In this document: positions 17,330 through 26,067 of the stretch, in pieces | Numbering within the stretch: position 1 is the first letter of the stretch | Layout: each line of letters opens with the position of its first letter | Assembly: GCF_007989605.1 (NCBI RefSeq) | Contig: NZ_BJUL01000002.1 | Coordinates: forward strand, 248,001-312,000 | Reading direction: 5' to 3' | Length of the DNA stretch: 64,000 nucleotides | Source: Vreelandella venusta | GTDB taxonomy: Bacteria; Pseudomonadota; Gammaproteobacteria; Pseudomonadales; Halomonadaceae | Made by a program: the position numbers and the translations under genes | The notes under the pieces: generated by a model | Told to the model about the DNA's origin: nothing | The model's input: only the letters and a program-made list of their open reading frames with translations | Database searches by the model: none

Positions 17330-18829
17330 ATGGATGCCTTTAACAATCTAATGTACGGCTTTGGCATCGCGCTTGAGCCTATCAATATCGCTTACGTCTT
17401 TGCCGGTGTCTTTGCTGGCACCATTATCGGCATGTTGCCCGGCCTTGGGCCGATCAGCGCGTTGGCGCTGATGATCCCGATTACCTTCGCTATGGAGCCC
17501 TCTTCAGGGCTGATCTTGATGGCTGGGGTGTATTACGGCGCTATTTTTGGCGGCTCCACCTCGTCTATTTTGCTGAACGCCCCCGGTGTGGCGGGAACGG
17601 TTGCGACCTCTTTTGACGGCTATCCGATGGCCAAGCAAGGGTTGGCAGGTAAGGCGCTGGCGATTGCCGCTTACTCCTCCTTTGTTGGCGGTACCATCTC
17701 CGTTGTTTTCTTGATGTTAATTGCGCCGCTGCTCTCCAAAGTCGCGGTGAGCTTTGGCCCGGCTGAATACTTCGCGTTGATGGTGCTGGGCTTAACCGCG
17801 GTTGTGTCGCTATCCGATAAGTCGCTGGTTAAAGGCTTAATTGCCGCTGTTATCGGGGTGATGATCTCGATTGTCGGGATTGATATGCAAACCGGCACCG
17901 AGCGCTTTACCTTTGGCTCTATTCACCTGCTCGACGGTATCGACTTTCTGGTCGTCGCGCTGGGTATCTTCGCGTTAGCCGAAGTGTTCTACATGTTGCT
18001 GCGCGGAGGTGGTGGTAAAGAAGCGCCACGTAACGCGATCGGGTCGTTGAAATTGTCCCGCAGTGAAGTCAAGCAGATAGCAGGCCCTGTTAGCCGCAGT
18101 TCAGTATTGGGCTTCTTTACCGGTGTACTGCCGGGCGCCGGCGCGACCATCGGCTCGTTTCTTGGCTATAGCATGGAAAAACGCATTGCCAAAGACGGCG
18201 ATACCTTTGGTAAAGGCAACATCAAAGGCGTTGCTGCGCCAGAAGCGGCAAATAATGCGGCGTGCACCGGTTCGTTTGTACCGCTGTTAACCTTGGGGGT
18301 GCCGGGGTCTGGCACCACCGCCGTACTGCTTGGCGCACTGTTGGTGATGGGCGTTAATCCTGGCCCGATGATGCTTGAACAGCGTCCTGATGTGTTCTGG
18401 GGCGTGGTCGCCAGTATGTATATCGGCAATATCTTCCTACTGGTGCTTAACCTGCCGCTGATTCCGCTGATCGCCAAGATTCTCGATCTGCCCAAGCCAT
18501 TGTTGCTGTCACTGATTTTGATCTTCTGCATGATCGGTGTGTACGGTATGAGCTTCAGCGTGTTCGACTTATTACTGCTGCTTGGTTTTGGCTTGGTTGG
18601 TTTGGGAATGCGCTTGTTCGGCTTCCCTGCCGCGCCACTGATTCTGGCGCTCATTCTTGGCAACATCATGGAAGAGTCCATGCGTCGCGCGCTGCAGATC
18701 TCCGGTGGGGATTGGACGACCTTTATCGACAAGCCGATTTCACTGTCGTTACTGGTCATCGCTGTGCTATCGCTTGGTTTACCGCTGCTGAAAAAGCGCC
18801 GCACTAAGCGTTTGAACACTGCTGAATAG
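17330..18829 (+). CDS. tctA: tripartite tricarboxylate transporter large permease TctA
   Basis: Main permease of 499 residues with 11-12 membrane segments. TctA signatures: GVFAGTIIGMLPGLGP near the N-terminus, GGSTSSILLNAPG, and the internal repeat GFFTGVLPGAGATIGSF with FVPLLTLGVPGSGTTA. ATG start with GAGAG upstream. Carries the carboxylate across the inner membrane with an ion gradient. It is the last gene of the operon, ending just before a strong terminator. Confidence 0.95.
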   Translation: MDAFNNLMYGFGIALEPINIAYVFAGVFAGTIIGMLPGLGPISALALMIPITFAMEPSSGLILMAGVYYGAIFGGSTSSILLNAPGVAGTVATSFDGYPMAKQGLAGKALAIAAYSSFVGGTISVVFLMLIAPLLSKVAVSFGPAEYFALMVLGLTAVVSLSDKSLVKGLIAAVIGVMISIVGIDMQTGTERFTFGSIHLLDGIDFLVVALGIFALAEVFYMLLRGGGGKEAPRNAIGSLKLSRSEVKQIAGPVSRSSVLGFFTGVLPGAGATIGSFLGYSMEKRIAKDGDTFGKGNIKGVAAPEAANNAACTGSFVPLLTLGVPGSGTTAVLLGALLVMGVNPGPMMLEQRPDVFWGVVASMYIGNIFLLVLNLPLIPLIAKILDLPKPLLLSLILIFCMIGVYGMSFSVFDLLLLLGFGLVGLGMRLFGFPAAPLILALILGNIMEESMRRALQISGGDWTTFIDKPISLSLLVIAVLSLGLPLLKKRRTKRLNTAE

Positions 18830-18848
18830 AGCACCGGCAGGCGTGTAA

Positions 18849-18880
18849 AGCGTCCTAGGGTTTCCTAGGGCGCTTTTTTT
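18849..18880 (+). terminator. rho-independent terminator of tctCBA
   Basis: AGCG-T-CCTAGG pairs with CCTAGG-G-CGCT around a short loop and ends in seven T, 20 nt after the tctA stop. Confidence 0.9.
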
Positions 18881-18922
18881 ATGCAAGCAATGGGGCGGGA
18901 TTAATCGCCGTATGCAACGCAA

Positions 18923-18957
18923 AGCGCACTATTGGTGCGAGGTGTCGTTGTGGTGCA
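18923..18957 (+). promoter_or_regulatory. NtrC-like half-site cluster upstream of urtA
   Basis: Two 17-nt windows, 18923-18939 and 18941-18957, each end in a strong GGTGC(G/A) half-site but have degenerate left halves (consensus TGCACC-N5-GGTGCA). A TGCATT half follows near 18970. They lie about 150-175 bp upstream of the sigma54 start, where enhancers usually are. Confidence 0.4.
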
Positions 18958-19077
18958 TAAACAGCGTGCATTTTTTGGATGTTGGCGCGCCACGGTAGTG
19001 CGGTCGGTGAAAACGGGACTACTTTTTCTATAACTAACTTTTTGATTTTAATATTTTTAGTGTTTCTTTTTGTCGTG

Positions 19078-19093
19078 TGGCGCAAACCTTGCA
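19078..19093 (+). promoter_or_regulatory. sigma54 promoter of urtABCDE
   Basis: TGGCGCAAACCTTGCA has GG at 19079-19080 and GC at 19091-19092, exactly 10 nt apart, and matches TGGCAC-N5-TTGCA. Predicted transcription start about 19104, giving a 112-nt leader. Confidence 0.85.
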
Positions 19094-19103
19094 AAAGCTA
19101 GGA

Positions 19104-19215
19104 GCTAGTGGATGCACCAAGCCCCGTAATAATTGTTCCCGCGTTACATAACGGGAGTCCTTGGCCGCGAAGCTCAAATAACGAGCCCCGTCATAAGGGG
19201 CGCAAGGAGGTTCAA
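19104..19215 (+). promoter_or_regulatory. structured urtA 5' leader
   Basis: The leader can form three small hairpins: CGTT-ACAT-AACG extended by CC/GG, GCTC-AAATAAC-GAGC, and GCCCC-GTCATAA-GGGGC, the last one ending just before the AAGGAGG Shine-Dalgarno (19204-19210). The unpaired parts repeat an ATAACG/ATAAGG motif. It does not match a riboswitch class I know. Confidence 0.3.
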
Positions 19216-20568
19216 GTGACCACATTGCAGCGCAAGACACACCCTCGTACTGCTGGCCGTTTCGCTACTGCCTTAATGGCCGCCGCCGTTATGGGGGCCA
19301 GTACACAGGCCATTGCCCAGGATGATGATCCAATCAAGGTCGGTATCCTTCACTCACTCTCCGGCACCATGGCGATCAGTGAGACGGTGCTTAAAGATAC
19401 CGTTGAGATGCTTATTGAACAGCAAAACGACGCGGGTGGCTTGCTGGGTCGCCAGCTTGAAGCAGTGGTTGTCGACCCTGCCTCTAACTGGCCGCTATTT
19501 GCTGAGCGTGCAAGAGAGCTATTGGCGCAAGAAGAGGTCGACGTGATCTTCGGCAACTGGACCTCCGTTTCCCGTAAGGCAGTACTACCGGTAGTGGAAG
19601 AGCTTAACGGCCTGTTGTTCTACCCGGTGCAGTATGAAGGTGAGGAGTCCTCGGAAAACGTCTTTTATACCGGTGCCGCCCCCAATCAGCAGGCGATTCC
19701 TGCGGTTGAGTATCTGATTAACGAAGTCGGCATCGAACGCTTTGCGCTGGTCGGCACCGACTACGTCTATCCGCGCACCACCAACCGTATTCTCGAAGCG
19801 TTCCTCAAAGATGAGCATGGCATCGCTGATGAGGACATCATGATCAACTACACGCCGTTCGGCCATTCAGACTGGCAGAATATCGTGTCAGAAATACGCC
19901 GCTTTGGTGAAGAGGGTAAACCCACGGCGGTTATCTCGACGATTAACGGCGATGCCAATGTGCCGTTTTACACCGAACTTTCTAACCAAGGCATCGATGC
20001 TGCCGATATTCCGGTCATCGCCTTCTCTGTGGGCGAGCAAGAGCTCACCGGCATCGATACGGGGCCGCTAGTCGGCCACTTGGCGGCCTGGAACTACTTT
20101 ATGAGCGTCGATACTGATGACAACTACGACTTTATCGACGCCTGGATCGACTACACCGGCGACGAAGAGGCCGTCACTAACGACCCCATGGAAGCGCACT
20201 ACATTGGCTTCAACATGTGGGCCGAAGCGGTGCGTAAAGCAGGCACTACCGACGTGGATGCGGTGAAAGACGCGATTATCGGTGTTGCCGTGCCTAACCT
20301 TTCCGGTGGCTATGCGGCGATGATGCCCAACCATCACATCACTAAACCGGTACTGATTGGTGAAGTTCAAGACAATGGCCAGTTCGATATTGTCTGGCAA
20401 ACGCCTTCTACCGTAGCGGGCGATGCCTGGTCTGACTACCTGCCTGGCTCACGTGATTTGATTGCCGATTGGCGCAAGCCCATGGAGTGCGGCAACTTCA
20501 ACGTGGTGAACGGCTCGTGTGGTGGCAGCACCGCAGCAGAAGAAGCCGAAGCGGCTCTCGCTGAGTAA
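19216..20568 (+). CDS. urtA: urea ABC transporter substrate-binding protein UrtA
   Basis: Periplasmic urea receptor of 450 residues. I start at GTG 19216, 5 nt after a perfect AAGGAGG; longer frames run into the leader. Twin-basic N-terminus, hydrophobic stretch and cleavage near AIAQ. The body has the UrtA/amide-binding pattern: KVGILHSLSGTMAISE, NDAGGLLGRQLEAVV, FGNWTSVSRKAVLPV, LLFYPVQYEGEE and GTDYVYPRTTN. It hands urea to UrtBCDE. First gene of the urt operon; a 241-bp gap with a palindromic element separates it from urtB. Expression is probably nitrogen-controlled through the sigma54 promoter. Confidence 0.95.
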   Translation: MTTLQRKTHPRTAGRFATALMAAAVMGASTQAIAQDDDPIKVGILHSLSGTMAISETVLKDTVEMLIEQQNDAGGLLGRQLEAVVVDPASNWPLFAERARELLAQEEVDVIFGNWTSVSRKAVLPVVEELNGLLFYPVQYEGEESSENVFYTGAAPNQQAIPAVEYLINEVGIERFALVGTDYVYPRTTNRILEAFLKDEHGIADEDIMINYTPFGHSDWQNIVSEIRRFGEEGKPTAVISTINGDANVPFYTELSNQGIDAADIPVIAFSVGEQELTGIDTGPLVGHLAAWNYFMSVDTDDNYDFIDAWIDYTGDEEAVTNDPMEAHYIGFNMWAEAVRKAGTTDVDAVKDAIIGVAVPNLSGGYAAMMPNHHITKPVLIGEVQDNGQFDIVWQTPSTVAGDAWSDYLPGSRDLIADWRKPMECGNFNVVNGSCGGSTAAEEAEAALAE

Positions 20569-20630
20569 GTAAAGCGATATATAGCAGGGAAATGACCGCT
20601 GTTAACGCTGTGGTGTAAGGACAGGTTGAA

Positions 20631-20746
20631 GCGAGGGGCTTTCGCCATGGCCGGAAAATGCTCCTGGCTATTCCGGCATTTCCGCCATCCATGGCGGTCA
20701 GATGGCGAAAGTAGCGCCCATGGATGGGTTCACAGCGCCCTCGCGG
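20631..20746 (-). repeat. dispersed palindromic element, copy 1 (urtA-urtB)
   Basis: Read on the minus strand this matches the element in the ureC-ureE gap: GAGGGCGCTGT, then after about 14 nt GCGCTACTTTCGCCAT, then the complementary arm ATGGCGAAAG and CCCCTCGC. CTTTCGCCAT (20639-20648) and ATGGCGAAAG (20702-20711) pair perfectly. Between them lie two further hairpins: GCCGGAA/TTCCGGC and CCGCCAT-CC-ATGGCGG. The folded RNA would be a three-way junction inside the urt transcript. Confidence 0.75.
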
Positions 20747-20809
20747 AAACTTGTTCTTGGCACCGTTATCTTCAGTTCCCCCCTTTTTGTTAACCAAAGG
20801 AAGAACCCC

Positions 20810-22423
20810 ATGAGGCGTTTCTTTTCCTTAGGGTTGCTGTGTCTGCTGTTGTTAAGCGTCACAGTCACCGCCCAGGCACAAACAAGCGCCACCGTTGAGG
20901 CTGATGACGCAGCGGCGCTTGAGCTACTAAACGCGCTGGACGTGCGTTCCTATTCCGCCAAAGGCGAAGCGATCAACGCTATTTTGCAAAGCGATGATGA
21001 GCGCGCGCGTGATTGGCTGCAGTCCTTGTTGGACGGTCGCTTGCAGCGCACTGACGACGGTCGTTTTGTGGTGGTGCTCGACAATCAAGGTCGCGATTGG
21101 CCAGTTGCAGATGCGCTGACCAATGAACCGCTGGGGGAGATGTCCCGCCGCGACCTGGATCGTATAGGCATTAATAACAATCTACGCAATCAGCTACGCA
21201 GCGCTATTGCCGTAGTGGACTTGTATTCGCCAAACGTTGAGCGCCGGCGTACTTCCGCCAGCCGCTTACTGGGCGAGGTCGATGAGGAGCTGGCCGAACC
21301 GCTCAGTCAACTGATTGCTGACGAAGAAGACGCTGAGGTAGTGCGCAGGCTGACCCAGGCGCTGGCGATTTACCAAGTTGAAAGCGGCGAGCTTGAAGGC
21401 GTTGAAACGCTGCGAGGCAGTTTGCATCCACGTGTTCGAGTAGCGCTTAGTCGCGCGGCGAATAGCGATGACCCCATGATTGCCGATGCCGCCAATGAAG
21501 CGCTGAGCAGCATCGAGCAGAATCTCAAAATTAACCGTGGCCTGGAAACACTCTACTTCGGGCTTTCGCTTGGCTCGGTACTGGTGTTGGCGGCGATTGG
21601 CCTGGCCATTACCTTTGGCGTGATGGGCGTTATCAATATGGCTCATGGTGAGCTAATCATGCTTGGCGCTTATACCACCTGGATGATGCAGCAGCTGTTG
21701 CCCGGCCAGCCAGGATTGGCGCTAATTCTGTCGATCCCTGCGGGCTTTATGGTGGCCGCGCTGGTGGGCATTGCCATTGAGCGGGGCGTTATTCAGTTCC
21801 TGAAGGGGCGTCCGCTGGAAACGTTGCTGGCGACGTTCGGTATCAGCCTGATTTTACAGCAGCTGGTGAGAACGGTGATTTCACCGCTAAACCGTACGGT
21901 CATAACGCCCGAATGGATGAGCGGTTCATTAGTGATTAACGATGCGCTGTCGCTGACTCTTAATCGTATGTTTGTACTCGGTTTTGCACTGGTGGTGTTT
22001 GCCGCGCTGATGCTGATTATGCGCCGCACGCGACTAGGGCTTGAAGTGCGTGCAGTGACCCAAAACCGCGCCATGGCACGCTCCATGGGTATCCGTGCCA
22101 CGCGGGTCGATATTATGACCTTCGCATTAGGGTCTGGCGTCGCTGGTTTGGCAGGCGTTGCGTTATCACAGCTGACCAACGTTGGCCCCAATCTGGGCCA
22201 GAACTACATTATTGATTCCTTTATGGTCGTCGTTTTCGGCGGCGTGGGAAATCTATGGGGCACTCTGGTGGCTGGGCTTTCCCTGGGCATTATCAACCAG
22301 GTGTTGGAACCCTGGGCGGGCGCCGTGCTGGCCAAGATTATTGTCCTGGTGTTCATCATTCTGTTTATTCAAAAACGCCCGCGTGGACTCTTCCCGCAGA
22401 AGGGCCGGGCTGCGGAGGGCTAA
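20810..22423 (+). CDS. urtB: urea ABC transporter permease UrtB
   Basis: Inner-membrane permease of 537 residues. Start ATG 20810 has AAGGAAG upstream. As usual in UrtB, a signal-like N-terminus (ending AQAQ) precedes an extra soluble domain of about 240 residues with HEAT-like helices (RRTSASRLLGEVDEEL), then the LivH-type permease: GLAITFGVMGVINMAHGELIMLGAY, LETLLATFGISLILQQ and RAVTQNRAMARSMG. Function of the extra domain is unknown. urtC follows after 3 nt, so translation is coupled. Confidence 0.95.
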   Translation: MRRFFSLGLLCLLLLSVTVTAQAQTSATVEADDAAALELLNALDVRSYSAKGEAINAILQSDDERARDWLQSLLDGRLQRTDDGRFVVVLDNQGRDWPVADALTNEPLGEMSRRDLDRIGINNNLRNQLRSAIAVVDLYSPNVERRRTSASRLLGEVDEELAEPLSQLIADEEDAEVVRRLTQALAIYQVESGELEGVETLRGSLHPRVRVALSRAANSDDPMIADAANEALSSIEQNLKINRGLETLYFGLSLGSVLVLAAIGLAITFGVMGVINMAHGELIMLGAYTTWMMQQLLPGQPGLALILSIPAGFMVAALVGIAIERGVIQFLKGRPLETLLATFGISLILQQLVRTVISPLNRTVITPEWMSGSLVINDALSLTLNRMFVLGFALVVFAALMLIMRRTRLGLEVRAVTQNRAMARSMGIRATRVDIMTFALGSGVAGLAGVALSQLTNVGPNLGQNYIIDSFMVVVFGGVGNLWGTLVAGLSLGIINQVLEPWAGAVLAKIIVLVFIILFIQKRPRGLFPQKGRAAEG

Positions 22424-22426
22424 GCG

Positions 22427-23590
22427 ATGTCATCAACGATCTCATTAATGACGCAATCATCTTCACGCCAGTTTTGGCTAACCCGCCCGTTTAGCGAACG
22501 GGCCACGCAGATTTTTCTTGGCGTGCTGTTTGCCGCCCTGTTGCTGGTTACGGTGCTCCATTTAGCGCTGCCCCAAGGCCACCCGCTGCACGTTAATGCT
22601 TATACCGTGAATCTGTTCGGTAAGTACTTAAGCTACGCGCTGCTGGCAGTGGCGGTGGATTTGGTATGGGGCTATTTGGGCATTCTGAGCCTGGGCCACG
22701 GGGCGTTTTTTGCCATTGGCGGTTACGCCATGGGCATGTACCTGATGCGCCAAATCGGTGATCGCGGTACTTATGGTGACCCGGTACTGCCGGATTTTAT
22801 GGTGTTTCTCAACTGGGACAGCTTGCCCTGGTACTGGCTCGGTTTTGATATGGCCTGGTTTGCGTTTGCCATGGTGCTGTTAGCCCCTGGGCTATTGGCC
22901 CTGGTCTTCGGCTTTTTAGCGTTTCGCTCGCGGGTCACTGGGGTGTATCTGTCGATTATTACCCAGGCGCTGACTTTCGCCCTGATGCTGGCATTCTTCC
23001 GCAATGAGATGGGCTTTGGTGGCAACAACGGGCTGACCGATTTTCGTGAGCTGCTGGGCTACAACCTACGCAGCAACGACACCCGCTTAGGGCTGTTTAT
23101 TGCCACCGGGGTTGCGCTGGCGCTGGGCTACATCCTGTGCCGAGCGATTGTTACCAGCAAGCTAGGCCGGGTGTGTGTGGCAACCCGGGACGCCGAGGCT
23201 CGCACGCGGTTTATTGGCTATCGGGTCGAACGCTTCCAGCTGTTTGTATTCGTGGTTTCCGCCATGCTGGCAGGCTTGGCTGGCGCGCTTTATGTCCCTC
23301 AGGTAGGGATTATCAACCCCAGTGAGTTCTCGCCAATTTTCTCGATTGAAATTGTGCTATGGGTGGCACTGGGTGGCCGCGCCACGCTATATGGAGCGGT
23401 TATCGGGGCAATCTTAGTCAACTATGCCAAAACCATCTTCACCGGCGTGATGCCCGATGCGTGGCTGTTTGCCTTAGGCGCGCTGTTTGTCTTGGTCACC
23501 GTGTTGCTACCCAAAGGCGTTGCAGGGTTATTGCGCCACCTAAAACGTCGCCAAAAATCCGTTGCCTTGCCAAAGGAGGCTACCGCATGA
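22427..23590 (+). CDS. urtC: urea ABC transporter permease UrtC
   Basis: Second LivM-type permease subunit, 387 residues and about ten membrane segments. Motifs: DLVWGYLGILSLGHGAFFAIGGYAMG, GVYLSIITQALTFALMLAF with NEMGFGGNNGLTDF (typical of UrtC), CVATRDAEARTRFIGY and GALYVPQVGIINPSEF. GGAGGG lies ahead of the ATG, 3 nt after urtB. Its TGA overlaps the urtD ATG (ATGA). Forms the urea channel with UrtB. Confidence 0.95.
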   Translation: MSSTISLMTQSSSRQFWLTRPFSERATQIFLGVLFAALLLVTVLHLALPQGHPLHVNAYTVNLFGKYLSYALLAVAVDLVWGYLGILSLGHGAFFAIGGYAMGMYLMRQIGDRGTYGDPVLPDFMVFLNWDSLPWYWLGFDMAWFAFAMVLLAPGLLALVFGFLAFRSRVTGVYLSIITQALTFALMLAFFRNEMGFGGNNGLTDFRELLGYNLRSNDTRLGLFIATGVALALGYILCRAIVTSKLGRVCVATRDAEARTRFIGYRVERFQLFVFVVSAMLAGLAGALYVPQVGIINPSEFSPIFSIEIVLWVALGGRATLYGAVIGAILVNYAKTIFTGVMPDAWLFALGALFVLVTVLLPKGVAGLLRHLKRRQKSVALPKEATA

Positions 23591-24423
23591 GTTTGTTGCA
23601 ATCGCTAACCACGCGGGATCGGGTGTTTGAGTTTATGGCCCCTCAGGCATCACCGGTGGATGTGCGCCATGGCCCGATTCTGTATATGGAAGATGTCTCG
23701 GTGAGCTTCGATGGCTTCAAGGCAATCAATAACTTAAACCTGACCATTGATGATGGTGAACTGCGCTGCATTATCGGCCCCAACGGGGCCGGTAAAACGA
23801 CCATGATGGACATCATTACTGGCAAAACGCGCCCCAACGCAGGCAGCGTGTGGTTTGGTAGCCGCCATAATCTACTGCAAATGAATGAACCGGATATCGC
23901 CAGCTTGGGAATTGGTCGTAAGTTCCAAAAGCCCACGGTCTTTGAAGCGCTAAGTGTGTTTGAAAACCTGGAGTTGGCGATGGCCGCTGATAAGCGCATT
24001 TTTCCCACGCTGACTGCCCGCATGAGCGGTGAAATTAAAGACCGCATCGATGAAGTGCTTGAAACGATTGGCCTGACCGAGCTGCGCTACCAGCCAGCAG
24101 GGATTCTTTCCCACGGCCAAAAGCAGTGGCTGGAAATTGGCATGCTGTTAATGCAGCGCCCGCGCCTGCTACTGGTAGATGAACCCGTCGCCGGGATGAC
24201 GGAGCAGGAGATGGAGCGTACCGCAGAGCTGCTGACGGGCCTCGCCGGTAAGCAGTCGGTGGTCGTGGTAGAGCACGACATGGGCTTTGTACGCTCCATT
24301 GCCCGTAAAGTGACCGTGTTGCACCAAGGCAGCGTGCTGGCGGAAGGCAGTATGGACCAGGTGTCAAACGACCCCAAGGTGGTTGAGGTGTATCTGGGTG
24401 CGGACGATGAGGAGGCTGCCTAA
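23587..24423 (+). CDS. urtD: urea ABC transporter ATP-binding protein UrtD
   Basis: ATPase of 278 residues. Start ATG 23587 overlaps the urtC stop (ATGA) and follows AAAGGAGG; the longer frame is a read-back into urtC. Walker A is GPNGAGKTT, signature LSHGQKQWLEIG (the SHGQ form is usual for UrtD), Walker B LLLVDEPVAGM, and the switch His is in VVVVEHDMGFV. The LivG-like C-terminus is present. Energises urea import together with UrtE. Confidence 0.95.
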   Translation: MSLLQSLTTRDRVFEFMAPQASPVDVRHGPILYMEDVSVSFDGFKAINNLNLTIDDGELRCIIGPNGAGKTTMMDIITGKTRPNAGSVWFGSRHNLLQMNEPDIASLGIGRKFQKPTVFEALSVFENLELAMAADKRIFPTLTARMSGEIKDRIDEVLETIGLTELRYQPAGILSHGQKQWLEIGMLLMQRPRLLLVDEPVAGMTEQEMERTAELLTGLAGKQSVVVVEHDMGFVRSIARKVTVLHQGSVLAEGSMDQVSNDPKVVEVYLGADDEEAA

Positions 24424-25130
24424 TGCTGACGATTGAAAAGCTTAACCAGTTCTACGGCGAAAGCCATACCTTGTGGGATTTAGACCTTGATGTGCCTGAA
24501 GGCCAGTGCACTTGCGTGATGGGCCGCAACGGGGTGGGTAAAACCACCTTAATGAAAGCCATTATGGGCGAAGTGGCCGTAAAGAGTGGCCAGCTACGCT
24601 ATCAGGGGGAGGGCAGCGACATTGAGCTGACCCAAAAAGCCGTGGAAGCGCGCTCTCGCTTGGGCATTGGTTTTGTCCCCCAGGGGCGACAGATTTTTCC
24701 GCTGCTCAGCGTGGAAGAAAATCTACGCACCGGCTTGGCAGCGCGCCGTGATGGGCTGAAAAAAATCCCCGAGCGTATCTATGAGTTGTTCCCGGTTTTA
24801 AAAGAGATGAAGCACCGCCGTGGCGGTGACTTATCTGGTGGTCAACAACAGCAGCTCGCCATTGGCCGTGCGCTGGTAATAGAGCCCAAGCTACTGATTT
24901 TGGATGAGCCAGGGGAGGGCATTCAGCCCAATATCGTGGCGCAAATCGGTCAGGTGATTCGTCAGCTGATCAAGGAAGATGGCTTAACGGTACTGCTGGT
25001 CGAGCAGAAGCTACCCTTTGCCCGCAAATACGCCGACCGCTTTGTGATTATGGATCGCGGCCGTCCGGTGGCCAAAGGCGAGATCGCCGAGCTTTCCAAC
25101 GAACTGATCAAACAGCACTTGACCGTTTAA
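24423..25130 (+). CDS. urtE: urea ABC transporter ATP-binding protein UrtE
   Basis: Second ATPase, 235 residues, LivF-like. Walker A GRNGVGKTT, signature LSGGQQQQLAIGRAL, Walker B LLILDEPGEGIQP (the GEGIQPN form is characteristic of UrtE) and the H-loop position occupied by VLLVEQKLPFAR. The ATG overlaps the urtD TAA by one base and has GAGGAGG upstream. Last gene of the operon; it converges on the RES toxin gene with a 16-nt gap and no visible terminator. Confidence 0.95.
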   Translation: MLTIEKLNQFYGESHTLWDLDLDVPEGQCTCVMGRNGVGKTTLMKAIMGEVAVKSGQLRYQGEGSDIELTQKAVEARSRLGIGFVPQGRQIFPLLSVEENLRTGLAARRDGLKKIPERIYELFPVLKEMKHRRGGDLSGGQQQQLAIGRALVIEPKLLILDEPGEGIQPNIVAQIGQVIRQLIKEDGLTVLLVEQKLPFARKYADRFVIMDRGRPVAKGEIAELSNELIKQHLTV

Positions 25131-25146
25131 GTTATCCACACCCGGT

Positions 25147-25611
25147 TCAAAGTCGTGGGTCGGGCTGAAAGGGCAGCGCCTCTGCCGTCGTGATGACTTG
25201 ATCAAACAGGGGATGCTCAGGGTTGAGCATGTAGTTGAACTCTCTTGGCACAACCACGCTGGGAATTGCCAAGGCCAGACTCTGGCCGGAGTCCAACCAG
25301 CCGTCGCCCAGATCGGCCGTTTCTGCTGGCGCAGGCGCTTCCCGCCAGTTGTCCGGTAGATCGGCTTCCCCAACACCTAGAATGCTATCGGCTGGCAACG
25401 TCAGGCGCAGTAGCGCATAGGCATTGAGCAGCTGATAGCTTTCCAGGTGCACCATGATTTCAAGCAGCGCCAGCGACTCGGTGCTTGCCACATACACACA
25501 GGCGTTGCCAGGGCTGTTCCAACGCCCGCCATAAAGGCGTGCACCTTCGCCGTCAAACGCTGTTTCCTGAAATTTACGCTTAACCAGCCGATAAGCGGAG
25601 ACCTCGCTCAT
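25147..25611 (-). CDS. RES-domain toxin (NAD+ phosphorylase family)
   Basis: Toxin of a Xre-RES pair, 154 residues, the usual length. RES proteins degrade cellular NAD+. Visible are the N-terminal AYRLVKRKF, the GARLYGGRWNSPG segment with the conserved Arg/Tyr/Gly-Arg-Trp, ACVYVASTESLALLEIMVHLE with the conserved Glu, and the closing FNYMLNPEHPLF. Start ATG 25611 overlaps the antitoxin stop by 4 nt, so the pair is translationally coupled. It lies between the urt operon and the metal transporter with no functional link to either. Confidence 0.9.
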   Translation of the reverse strand: MSEVSAYRLVKRKFQETAFDGEGARLYGGRWNSPGNACVYVASTESLALLEIMVHLESYQLLNAYALLRLTLPADSILGVGEADLPDNWREAPAPAETADLGDGWLDSGQSLALAIPSVVVPREFNYMLNPEHPLFDQVITTAEALPFQPDPRL

Positions 25612-26057
25612 ACCGAGACCCCATGCTCCAGCCGCCCGATCAGGTTCAGCACCGTTTGATACTCGGCCGATGTGACGCTCATTTCAACAGGCTTTCGCCC
25701 GCCTAGCCCAGCATTGGGCTTGAGCAGCCAGGCACGCGCGCCCTCCGCGTCACCCTCGAACAGATCCAGCGCAGCCTTGAAGAGCTCGGCAAAGCGATAC
25801 AATCGGTCGCTCTCCGCCATTTTGAAGCGCCCCGATTTAGCGCGACGGCTCAGCGTGGCAGAGGGAATATCCACGTAGCGCGCCAGTGCCTTCTGCTCGA
25901 TGCCCGACACCTTGGCAAGCTGCGGGTAAACCCGGTACGCCACGCCTTCATGCAACAGTTCATGCAGCTTACGGCCTCTGGCGGGCAGGCCGATCTGCTG
26001 CCAGAAGCTCGATGCCAGGGCTTTAGGTGGCTGGTACTGAGTGAAGTGGATATCCAT
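25608..26057 (-). CDS. Xre/MbcA/ParS-family antitoxin
   Basis: Antitoxin of 149 residues with the Xre-like N-terminal helical domain (LAKVSGIEQKALARYVDIPSAT as the HTH region) and the C-terminal DUF2384 toxin-binding part (LYRFAELFKAALDLFEGD and ARAWLLKPNAGLGGRKPVEM, the hallmark). It should neutralise the RES protein and repress the operon. The start has only a weak Shine-Dalgarno and lies 11 nt from a perfect inverted repeat, listed separately. Confidence 0.9.
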   Translation of the reverse strand: MDIHFTQYQPPKALASSFWQQIGLPARGRKLHELLHEGVAYRVYPQLAKVSGIEQKALARYVDIPSATLSRRAKSGRFKMAESDRLYRFAELFKAALDLFEGDAEGARAWLLKPNAGLGGRKPVEMSVTSAEYQTVLNLIGRLEHGVSV

Positions 26058-26067
26058 GATGTTTTCT

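Noticed and set aside
19104..19215. Guanidine (ykkC or mini-ykkC) riboswitch before urtA
   Set aside because: The hairpins lack the ACGR loops and conserved flanks of those classes, and the gene product is a urea-type receptor.
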